Source: Oceanihabitans sp. IOP_32 (GTDB taxonomy: Bacteria > Bacteroidota > Bacteroidia > Flavobacteriales > Flavobacteriaceae). Taken from it: a stretch of DNA of 64,000 nucleotides. Positions 43,254 to 51,324 of this stretch are shown one piece after another; position 1 is the stretch's first letter, and each line of letters starts with the position of its first letter. A program made the position numbers and the translations under genes. The notes beneath the pieces were generated by a model. The model did not search any database. It was not told the DNA's origin and saw only the letters and a list, made by a program, of their open reading frames with translations. The stretch is from positions 477,001 to 541,000 of the forward strand of contig NZ_CP040813.1 of NCBI RefSeq assembly GCF_009498295.1, read 5' to 3'.

Positions 43254-43377
43254 TGGTGTTTTTTTGAGTTTTATTACAAATGTATGTCTAGCTGTAATGT
43301 ATTAACATCGGCCAACTTGGTACAACTTAAACTTATTAAACTTAACATAAGCTGAAGTAAACCATTTATCTGCTTCA

Positions 43378-46300
43378 TTAGGCTTTATTTATCTGTCCCA
43401 AGACTGTTGGGTCTTGAATTTTATGGTCTTCGGCTAAGAGTTTCATTTTAGAAATAAGTTCTGCTGTTTTTGGGTCGTCATCTACAAAAGGTAAAAACAC
43501 ACGGCCTCGATGCTGACTTTGTATGGCTATAATATTTAGTGCCAAACCGCCTTTGCTCACATTGGCACTGCCTAGATGGATACTGTATTCTGCCAGCTTT
43601 CCTTTTATGATGATGTGACGTTGCTTTACCTCAACATTATCCAACTTAAACAAACGTGCCGATTCTCGGGCCAACACGGCTCGCATTTCCATAGTACTAT
43701 GACTGGCCTCTGGGTCCACACCACCCACATGAGCCACGCTTACCACCAAATCGATATCCCGCATCACCTCGCTAAAAATTACAGGTGGTATTTCGGTCAT
43801 TGGTAAAGGTTTGTAATCTATTAAGGAATGAAAACAAATGTATTCTAAAGTGGGTGCTTCCACATCGGCAGGAGAAAACCAATCGGCCATAGCATACATA
43901 GTCACCATAAATCCTTTTTTATGATATACTTTTTGCAGGCCTTCTTCGCGGTTTACCGTCCAACCTCTGCTACGTAATAAAGCAACGGTTTTTTTAGGCT
44001 GAATTTGATGCCCTTGATAACGCTCTGACCGGAAACTGCGCTCGCGTTCATCTTCAGTAATTACATACAACTCCCTGAACACTTGTTTAAAAGGCTGAAC
44101 CATTCTGTTTTCGAACAGGTATTTTTGATATAAATCCCATTGTACGGCTTGGTATAAATGAGAAGGATGGGCAATTACCAATCCATCGGACGGACTTAGC
44201 GCATGCGATTGACCTTCAGCATTAACCAAAACACCCGCTTTGTAAAACCCTGAAGCCTTAGTTTCTGGATTAAAAAGCACCAATTTACTTAACATGGCTT
44301 TCACCACGGGGTGCTGCATAATTTGATCCAGCTCTTTAAGTTCGAAAACATCTTCACGAATCATGGCGTTTTCAAGAGACAAGCGCGTTCTAGAATATTG
44401 CTTAGACAAATAACTCTTACTGTTTTTAAGTGCTATGATTTTTTTGTCTTTTTTATATTTTGCAGGAATCGTTTTTTGAGTTTTTTCACCCTTAAATACT
44501 TTTATGTCTGCCTTTCCGTAATCATCAACCACCAATTTTACAGTAACATCTTCAAATTGCACGGTGTCGTTTTCCATAATTTTCTCAGTCGCTTTGCCTT
44601 CCATGGCCCAACCAAACCTAATGCGGTCTTCAAAGCCAGCATTTCTAGAAAGGTTGTCTAGTGCAATTTCTGAAGCAATCTTCTCACTCTCTTGACGTTG
44701 CGCGCCAAATTTCTTACTCTCTTTAATGAAGTTTTGAATGAGATTATAACGGTTTAGCAAATCTTTTTCGGCATTAGCTTTACTTAAAGGAACCAATCCT
44801 AAAGCTCTTAGATAATCTTTATCCCGCTTATCCTTTATTTTTTTTAGGGTTTCTGTAATTTTAACTTCACCCAACATTACACCAGAGTAAAGTTTTACCT
44901 GCCTGTGCCCATTGCCACGAGAAATGTATTTGGCGCCGTCGTGCAACAGTTTCCAGTTAGCCTTACCTAAGCTGGAATACACCCGATTAAACCAATCAAT
45001 ATCGATAGCGCCTTTTGCAAAATCACTCTTATCAATGTTGGAATAACGTGCAATAATGGTTTCTTTATGAGCCGACATATAATCTGAGGCGTGGGCGTGA
45101 AACCACCAAATGGCATCCTCTAAATCGTCAATTTTAAGGTAGCGTCCAATCCACTCTGCCCATTGTGTAGCGTAACATGCAACTTCTACTAAGCGTTTTT
45201 TGGTGATTTTAGAAGCTTTTATTCCCGCTGCAAAAACTTCATAGGTATCGGTTTCTGAAGGTGTACTTATGCTTAATATGGTACTAAAATTTACTTTTTT
45301 ACTCGTGTTATCATAACTGTAGCCTCTGTCTAGATTTTCTTTGCCTAAGCGTTCTAGAATTTCAAAAACATAATGTACGCCTTCAACCTTTACCAAGTTG
45401 CCAATGTACGCTGAAGCCTCGGTAGGCAAATCACCACGTTCAACTTCTACTTTTAATAAATTGGTTTTTAAAGCTGGAATACTACGGGTTGTAAAAGTTT
45501 TGTCTTTATACCTTCTTGTCCTATAACTTATGCCACCATTAAGCAAACGCAATAAATCGGGTTGATAAAAGGCTTGAAACATTAGATTTTCTTCTGGCAA
45601 CACCCCTTTTTCAAATAAACTGAGGCTTAAATCCATGTTTGGAGGGCGCAGGCGCATATCGGTATTTTTTGTCTCTGTTACGGATTTAATAGTTGTTATT
45701 AGATTTGGAAATCCTAAACGCTGAGCAAACAGATAAAAACTTAAATCGTAATACCGTTTTGCAAGATTAATGTCTTGCGCCATTACCGTTTCAATTTCGT
45801 GAGTATAAATACCAAAAAAACTATCGTTAATCATATCTGTCCAGATCAAGTCGTTCAGATATTGAAATTTCTCACGTTTTAAATGTCGGCTTTTAAATTC
45901 TTCGGGACAATTGGCTATCATGTCTTCAAATACATCCACTTTAAAATTAATAAGCATCATCTCGTCACGATATACATTATTCAAAGCCGATAACACAATG
46001 GCAAGTTGCCTGTTTTTGCTATTGTAGCCCATATTAACATCATCACTAACCCATTTTTTTTCAGGGTAATAGGTTTTTATAAAATCTGCCATTTCACCGT
46101 AACGACCAAAGGGATCTCCGTAGGCATTCATGTAAAACAAGGCATAAAAGACTTCAAAATCGTTTAATTTACTTTCGGCATACCATGTTTTCCACACTTC
46201 GGCTAAGGGTAAATCGTTCAAGTACTCTTGATGAGTAAAATTTTTAGTAAGTCTTGTTTTTGTGTGTATTCCGTTACCCAATAAAATGGTTTCAGTTGCG

Positions 46301-48390
46301 CCTTGGTAACCCTCGTACTGGTATTCATAATTTCGATGTTCTTCATAAAGTGCCATCAATTTATTAATTTCGGTACCCATTTTCTTTTCATCAACAATAC
46401 CTTTAAGACGAAAGTTTGTTTTAGATTTTATAAAATCAAACACACCTTTTTTATTTTCAAATTTATTTTTGGGTGTTATTAGAGGCGTCATTTTAGCGTA
46501 ATCAATTACCCCGAAACCGTTGGCAAAGGTGTATTCGCTAGTCTGTTGTTTAGAGAATTTAGCTAAAAAAACCTCTTCGTTTTTGTTTAAGTTTTGGCGT
46601 TCTTGGTAATTAGACACCTGAGCTGTCACAAATTCAGGGTATTTTTGTGCTTCGTCTAAAACGGTTAAAATTTCTAGACCTGCCAGGCGTTGCTCCAGTT
46701 TTTTAGAACCTACCAAATTTTTAGTAGTGGATTTTAAGGTGCTTTCTGGTTGTTTTATTATTAATTCTATGGTGTGCTTTCTCAAGTCTTTACCTTTTCT
46801 TGCTAAAAGGGCCTCTAAGACATCGAGTTCTTCGGCACCTAAATCCATGTAATCAAAAGCTTTAAGACCTGTTGCCATCACAGCGCTGTTTCTATCGGTA
46901 ACCGCCTGGCGCAACAAAACACGCTGCCAAGCATTTTTTTCAAAATTAAGTTTTGGAATGTCTGGTTGCTTGTTTTGGTAATAGTTTCTGGATAAAGAAT
47001 ACGTGTAATGCCTTGGAAAAATTTTTCGAATAAACGCCTCTCTAGCATGGCTTGGTAATTTTGCTAAATCTTGAGCCAAAAGTATCATTTGTTCTTCTTT
47101 GCCATACCTAATCAAATAATTATAAAAATAATATGGTGTAATTTGATAGGTTTTCCATTCAAAAACACCACCACCAAATCTTTTTCCATCTGCAGGTAAA
47201 GCATCGGCGGTAGCTTTTACTTTATGGAAGAACTCATCAGTCCATTCAAAAGTAGGCGCATTTAACAAAAACCAATAATCTAGTTCTACATCTTTGCCCC
47301 AATGCTCCATCATATAAGGCGTAAGTTTATGCTTGGTCCTCATGGTTTCATAAATAAAGAACAAGGCTAATAATTTTTTCTCTTTGCTTGTGTGATCACC
47401 AAACACCAAAGTAAACGCTTTGTTATTGGCTTGGGTCACATTGTGAAGCCCTAAAGTCCATAAAGCCACATAGGCCTCTAGATGATCTTTACTGTTTAGG
47501 GCATCGTCAACGTTTTCGGGATTGTCCATAAAGCTGGCTGCCAGCTCTAAGGTTCTTTTTATAGTTGCTTTTTTAGGAGCATCCCAGCCAAAGCCAAACC
47601 ACGTATCTACCGCTCTTACTACGCTACTAAAACGCATTAAATCATGCTCTAAAATGGTATTCATTAAATAACGCAGGGCACCAATACTGGTTTCGTCTAA
47701 GCTTTCTAATATGGTTTGACGCAGGCCTTCTTGACGTTGTGCTGCCAATAAAAGACCTTCTACCATTTGCCAATTTTCCTTTTTATTTGTGAGCAACAAG
47801 GCTTTTATAATATCTCTAGACACGGCACCTGCCACCTCATCTTCACCTTTAATAATATCTGAAATGATGCTTTGTAGTTCTGGATTACCTTCCTTTAAAA
47901 CCACAGCAAAAAAGTAGGCATTCCCCATATTTTGGTAATAACCAGTTAATTGTGCCTGCTCTGTTAAATTACAATCGGCAAAACCATAGTAGCTGGTATT
48001 TACAAAACTGCGCAATTGGTTTATAGCTTTAGTAATGTGTTGGCTATTTACAGCCATTCGAAAAGGGCGCCTATTATAACCAGACTGAAAAGGCAATTGT
48101 AAAAGTAGCGCCCACATGTTTTGAATATAAGGCGCCCGTTGTTTTCCAAAAAGCAATTGTGCCAACTTTAACCCTTCATCACTTGCCCATGGGCTTGTTT
48201 TATAATCTTTACCAAAAGCCTCTTCATAAAAATTAATAATTGGCGTTGTGTCTCTGTATTTTGGTAGTTTACCCACTAATAATTTTCCCAAAATCTCATA
48301 AGACTTTGAGAAATCACTAAAAGTTTCGTTTTTAAAATCTAGTTTCATTTTGTCCTTTAAAATGGCATCAACTTGTTTTTTTGAGATCAT
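43378..48390 (-). CDS. Giant DUF4132 (MolR-like) protein, 1670 residues
   Basis: One uninterrupted ORF. The N-terminal two thirds are helical repeat-like (HEAT-type pattern, for example residues 470-610) and probably correspond to what databases call DUF5724. Residues about 1330-1480 match DUF4132: HPVVKAMLSKLVLF, LVIAHPSHLYQAVQWDLYQKYLFENRMVQPFKQVFRELYVIT and KKTVALLRSRGW. The C-terminus (about 1520-1640) has a SEVMRDIDLVVSVAHVGGVDPEA segment. DUF4132 occurs in E. coli MolR and in WGR-domain proteins. Biochemical function is unknown. No TM helix or signal peptide; first gene of a predicted three-gene operon. Confidence 0.82.
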   Translation of the reverse strand: MISKKQVDAILKDKMKLDFKNETFSDFSKSYEILGKLLVGKLPKYRDTTPIINFYEEAFGKDYKTSPWASDEGLKLAQLLFGKQRAPYIQNMWALLLQLPFQSGYNRRPFRMAVNSQHITKAINQLRSFVNTSYYGFADCNLTEQAQLTGYYQNMGNAYFFAVVLKEGNPELQSIISDIIKGEDEVAGAVSRDIIKALLLTNKKENWQMVEGLLLAAQRQEGLRQTILESLDETSIGALRYLMNTILEHDLMRFSSVVRAVDTWFGFGWDAPKKATIKRTLELAASFMDNPENVDDALNSKDHLEAYVALWTLGLHNVTQANNKAFTLVFGDHTSKEKKLLALFFIYETMRTKHKLTPYMMEHWGKDVELDYWFLLNAPTFEWTDEFFHKVKATADALPADGKRFGGGVFEWKTYQITPYYFYNYLIRYGKEEQMILLAQDLAKLPSHAREAFIRKIFPRHYTYSLSRNYYQNKQPDIPKLNFEKNAWQRVLLRQAVTDRNSAVMATGLKAFDYMDLGAEELDVLEALLARKGKDLRKHTIELIIKQPESTLKSTTKNLVGSKKLEQRLAGLEILTVLDEAQKYPEFVTAQVSNYQERQNLNKNEEVFLAKFSKQQTSEYTFANGFGVIDYAKMTPLITPKNKFENKKGVFDFIKSKTNFRLKGIVDEKKMGTEINKLMALYEEHRNYEYQYEGYQGATETILLGNGIHTKTRLTKNFTHQEYLNDLPLAEVWKTWYAESKLNDFEVFYALFYMNAYGDPFGRYGEMADFIKTYYPEKKWVSDDVNMGYNSKNRQLAIVLSALNNVYRDEMMLINFKVDVFEDMIANCPEEFKSRHLKREKFQYLNDLIWTDMINDSFFGIYTHEIETVMAQDINLAKRYYDLSFYLFAQRLGFPNLITTIKSVTETKNTDMRLRPPNMDLSLSLFEKGVLPEENLMFQAFYQPDLLRLLNGGISYRTRRYKDKTFTTRSIPALKTNLLKVEVERGDLPTEASAYIGNLVKVEGVHYVFEILERLGKENLDRGYSYDNTSKKVNFSTILSISTPSETDTYEVFAAGIKASKITKKRLVEVACYATQWAEWIGRYLKIDDLEDAIWWFHAHASDYMSAHKETIIARYSNIDKSDFAKGAIDIDWFNRVYSSLGKANWKLLHDGAKYISRGNGHRQVKLYSGVMLGEVKITETLKKIKDKRDKDYLRALGLVPLSKANAEKDLLNRYNLIQNFIKESKKFGAQRQESEKIASEIALDNLSRNAGFEDRIRFGWAMEGKATEKIMENDTVQFEDVTVKLVVDDYGKADIKVFKGEKTQKTIPAKYKKDKKIIALKNSKSYLSKQYSRTRLSLENAMIREDVFELKELDQIMQHPVVKAMLSKLVLFNPETKASGFYKAGVLVNAEGQSHALSPSDGLVIAHPSHLYQAVQWDLYQKYLFENRMVQPFKQVFRELYVITEDERERSFRSERYQGHQIQPKKTVALLRSRGWTVNREEGLQKVYHKKGFMVTMYAMADWFSPADVEAPTLEYICFHSLIDYKPLPMTEIPPVIFSEVMRDIDLVVSVAHVGGVDPEASHSTMEMRAVLARESARLFKLDNVEVKQRHIIIKGKLAEYSIHLGSANVSKGGLALNIIAIQSQHRGRVFLPFVDDDPKTAELISKMKLLAEDHKIQDPTVLGQINKA

Positions 48391-48500
48391 ACTGTTTTGT
48401 TTTTTGGTATCATTGCCTTAGCTTTCCAGATGGAAACTGCTTCTTTTAGTTTAGTATATTACTTATTGAAAAGTAGTTTATTGTTTATTTCATGTTTTTA

Positions 48501-48870
48501 TTATGCTGATTCTAATTTGTGAATCAATTTAAATTCTAGTTCGAACGACAAAAATTTAAGATACTTATCTGAATCTAGCTCGTCTACTTCTTCGAAAAAC
48601 ACGTTTAAAGCAAATATTAAATAAAGGCCTAAATAAAAACGCATGCCTTTAGCTTCAAGAAAAGAGAGTACACTACTGCATTTATAGATATCTAAAATTG
48701 AATTTTTTGTCAATCATGTCGCTCATCTTTTACTTTATAATACTAATGTTCATTAGTGATTTCTAGCCTATCGTCTAATACTAAATCTTCCCATAAACCA
48801 ACGCCCTCTTCTAATGCAACATCTTTAAAAGCTTTATAAATTTGTCCTAAAAGTTGGAGTTTTCTCAATT
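48501..48870 (-). pseudogene. Decayed DUF6714-like gene
   Basis: Minus-strand conceptual translation gives LRKLQLLGQIYKAFKDVALEEGVGLWEDLVLDD, then a TAG (48745-48743), then KVKDERHD and a TGA where Trp is expected. A frameshift follows, and the reading continues as ILDIYKCSSVLSFLEAKGMRFYL in the frame of a short ORF (48501-48713, TTG start). The pattern DVxLExGVGLWE ... DExHDW ... SSLSFxxAKGMRFHL is what I recall of DUF6714. The short ORF alone is therefore a remnant, not a gene. Confidence 0.65.
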
Positions 48871-49064
48871 ACACAGGTTAAAATAGCGGTGTTTGTTTAA
48901 ATATTATATCTAATTTATAAATATATTATAAAACTAAATTAATTCCTTTTATTCAAACCCCCTGTTTTCAGTGAAAATATAAGGTTTTAGCGGTTTTTTT
49001 ACGCTAAGATGCTACATTTACTCTATTTTTAACTTGAAGACTTTTTTTTAAAATATGACAGTTC

Positions 49065-49746
49065 ATGTACTGGAAAAGTAAACTAAAATACAGACTACCT
49101 AATACCCCTAGTAATCGTAATTATCAATTTCATTTGTTGGAGCTTTTGTTTCCTGAAATAGATTTTAAATAGATCAATGCTTTTTCCTTTACTCATACCT
49201 ATGCTAATGAGTTAAACAAAGAAGAGGCCCTCGAGATATTTGAATGTGTAAAACGTCATATGAACTTAGACCATGCTGAAATACAACTTGATTTTTTTTG
49301 AAAAAAGCCTTTTGAAACCAAAGAACCTAGTGCATTTATAGCTACTTCAGAACTTTACAAAACGAACAACTTAAAATTGTGGAATACCAAAAAAGTGATT
49401 TGGGTTTTAGGTTTAATTAAGAATGACCACCCTAAAAAAGATATCAAATTTGGTGTTTATAATGACTCATGAATTCGCACATTATAATTTACTTAGTCAA
49501 AAACATTTTTTTAATGATGAAAAACTAACCGATATTTTTGCTATAGCTAGTGGTTCTGGCTCATATTGGCTGGAGGCACAAAATTGGAAGCGTTATTTTA
49601 CTACAGAGCAATTAAGCTATCTCAATAAAGAAGAAGGTTTGTTTGCGTTAGGTCGTTGTCATGCGGTTTGCTCTCTTGATATTGATGTTAAAATACTCCC
49701 AAAACCTATGGCACATATAAGCTTATTTATCGACCAGAAAAATTAA
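49065..49746 (+). pseudogene. Decayed gene with HExxH-type motif
   Basis: From ATG 49065 one frame runs to 49472 with two in-frame stops (TAG 49170-49172, TGA 49299-49301) and otherwise coding-like sequence (NELNKEEALEIFECVKRHMNLD; LYKTNNLKLWNTKKVIWVLG). Coding then continues in the next frame within 49423-49746 as MTHEFAHYNLLSQKHFFNDEKLTDIFAIASGSGSYWLE. The HEFAH resembles an HExxH zinc-protease helix with a downstream acidic DE. Two nonsense mutations and one frameshift argue that the gene is dead. Family not identified. Confidence 0.7.
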
Positions 49747-49902
49747 CAAATAGTGATTGGTTTCCTAGACAAAACAATTTAATTTTGACACTCAAAATGG
49801 CGATTATTTTTTAAAATTAAACATTTGCTGTTAGACCATCAAATTCAACACTTTACTAATATACTTCCCTAGAAATAGTGAATTCTTCGGGTGAAACCAA
49901 AC

Positions 49903-50805
49903 ATGACCAAACTAATGAATTTCAGCATTAAAAACCATCTAAATTATCAACCTTCAAAACCATATTTCATATTTTTTTTAGTAGTATCTATATTTTTTAG
50001 TAATGTATTACATACGCAAACCAAAAATAAAATTGAAAAAGATAGGACTACTTTATGGAATGATTTTACTTACGATATGGGAACGATATTTTCAGGAGTT
50101 GGTTATACTTATTCAAGACCATTGTATTGGCAAGGTAACGACTTCTTAAAATTGGGTGGTGTGGTAGCATCCACCATAGGAATTAGCTTACTAGACGAAA
50201 ATATTTCAACAAAATTGAGAAGTCACAAAGATAACGTACCAAAAGAATTATTAGACTATGGATGGTATGCAGGTAGCCCACAAAATAATTATGGTGTTAC
50301 TGGTGCTGTATATTTAACTGGTCTATTTACCAGAAATGAAAAGCTACGACGCACTGGTGTTTTACTCATTTCTTCTGCTACAGCCACAGGTTTTTTACAG
50401 CAACTCACTAAATCTGCTGCTGGTAGAGCCAGACCGAGTGCAGGATTTGGAAATCATCATTTTAAACCTTTAGGTGGTGATCCAAAATACAGATCTTTCC
50501 CTTCAGGTCATGCTGTACTCACCTTTACAAATGCTCACGTTATAGCAAAACAATTTAAGAGCTGGTGGTTAAAGGCTCCAATCTATAGTGTTGGACTTAT
50601 TCCAGGTATCTCAAGAATCTATGCCGATGCCCATTGGGCGAGCGATGTTTTCTTAAGTTGGGCTACGAGTTATTTTGTTGTGGAAGCCATAGACATGTAT
50701 CTCAATAAAAAGTATAAGGAAAAGTACAATAATAGTCCTAACAAAATAATTAGTTTCAATTTTACATTTTCAGGAAATACGTTAGGGGCAGTACTATCCT
50801 TTTAA
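49903..50805 (+). CDS. PAP2-superfamily membrane-associated phosphatase
   Basis: 300 residues. An N-terminal hydrophobic helix (PYFIFFLVVSIFFSNVLHTQ) serves as signal or anchor. The three phosphatase motifs are intact: KSAAGRARPS (motif 1), RSFPSGHA (motif 2) and SRIYADAHWASDV (motif 3), giving the catalytic His pair and Lys/Arg phosphate ligands. Family members dephosphorylate lipids such as phosphatidic acid or undecaprenyl pyrophosphate. The location and distant beta-rich C-terminus suggest an envelope enzyme. ATG 49903 is preferred over the GTG at 49891; ATG 49915 is also possible. Confidence 0.88.
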   Translation: MTKLMNFSIKNHLNYQPSKPYFIFFLVVSIFFSNVLHTQTKNKIEKDRTTLWNDFTYDMGTIFSGVGYTYSRPLYWQGNDFLKLGGVVASTIGISLLDENISTKLRSHKDNVPKELLDYGWYAGSPQNNYGVTGAVYLTGLFTRNEKLRRTGVLLISSATATGFLQQLTKSAAGRARPSAGFGNHHFKPLGGDPKYRSFPSGHAVLTFTNAHVIAKQFKSWWLKAPIYSVGLIPGISRIYADAHWASDVFLSWATSYFVVEAIDMYLNKKYKEKYNNSPNKIISFNFTFSGNTLGAVLSF

Positions 50806-51110
50806 TGTTTTTATTGAAGTTCTCCTGTGTAATCTGATAAAAAAGGTAGAAATATATCTTTTTTATAACTATGGGATAAATTTTATAAAGGGAAATGCAT
50901 TTGTTTGAAGACACTAAAAGCAATCGCATCTTTGCACCAACCAAAGAAGCTATAAGCATTAGTACAGCTATCTTTTGTTAGGAAAATTTTTAAAATTTTA
51001 CAAACTCATAATGTTCTAAAGTTCACCTGTTTCAAATGTTAACTTCACCCAAGCTTTTACAATAAAACTCATAACTATTGGGCAACCAAAAAATGGGTTT
51101 CTAAGCTGTT
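50806..51110. other. Intergenic stretch, nothing recognised
   Basis: About 305 bp of AT-rich sequence between the PAP2 gene and the short ORF at 51111. The minus-strand ORF overlapping the PAP2 3' end is a shadow. No promoter, repeat or RNA could be supported. Confidence 0.5.
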
Positions 51111-51311
51111 TTAACCAGTACCTCCAAAAATTATGGCATCGGTATCTTCTAAAAGCATTTCATAGCTTAGCAAAACGGAAAACCTGAGAACACTATCCAC
51201 ATTTTTATAGTCCATGTTACGCCAATTTTCGTCTAAGATGCAACTGCCTGTAAGAACACCTTGCCTTAAAACGAATTTATGGCTTTTGTCTTTAATTTTG
51301 AGGTGTATCAT
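51111..51311 (-). CDS. Small hypothetical ORF after the LRR-DUF1963 gene
   Basis: 66 residues from an ATG 13 bp downstream of the LRR-DUF1963 stop. The sequence (WRNMDYKNVDSVLRFSVLLSYEMLLEDTDAIIFGGTG) has a protein-like composition, but I recognise no family. It could be a real small third gene of that operon or the remnant of a larger gene. Confidence 0.35.
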   Translation of the reverse strand: MIHLKIKDKSHKFVLRQGVLTGSCILDENWRNMDYKNVDSVLRFSVLLSYEMLLEDTDAIIFGGTG

Positions 51312-51324
51312 TTACACTCAGTTC

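Noticed and set aside
48501-48713. Short ORF as a functional 70-residue gene
   Set aside because: It needs a TTG start and is the tail of a DUF6714-like reading that continues upstream across a frameshift and stops.
50762-50959. Minus-strand ORF of 65 residues overlapping the PAP2 gene end
   Set aside because: It overlaps conserved PAP2 coding sequence and has no recognisable domain; treated as a shadow.
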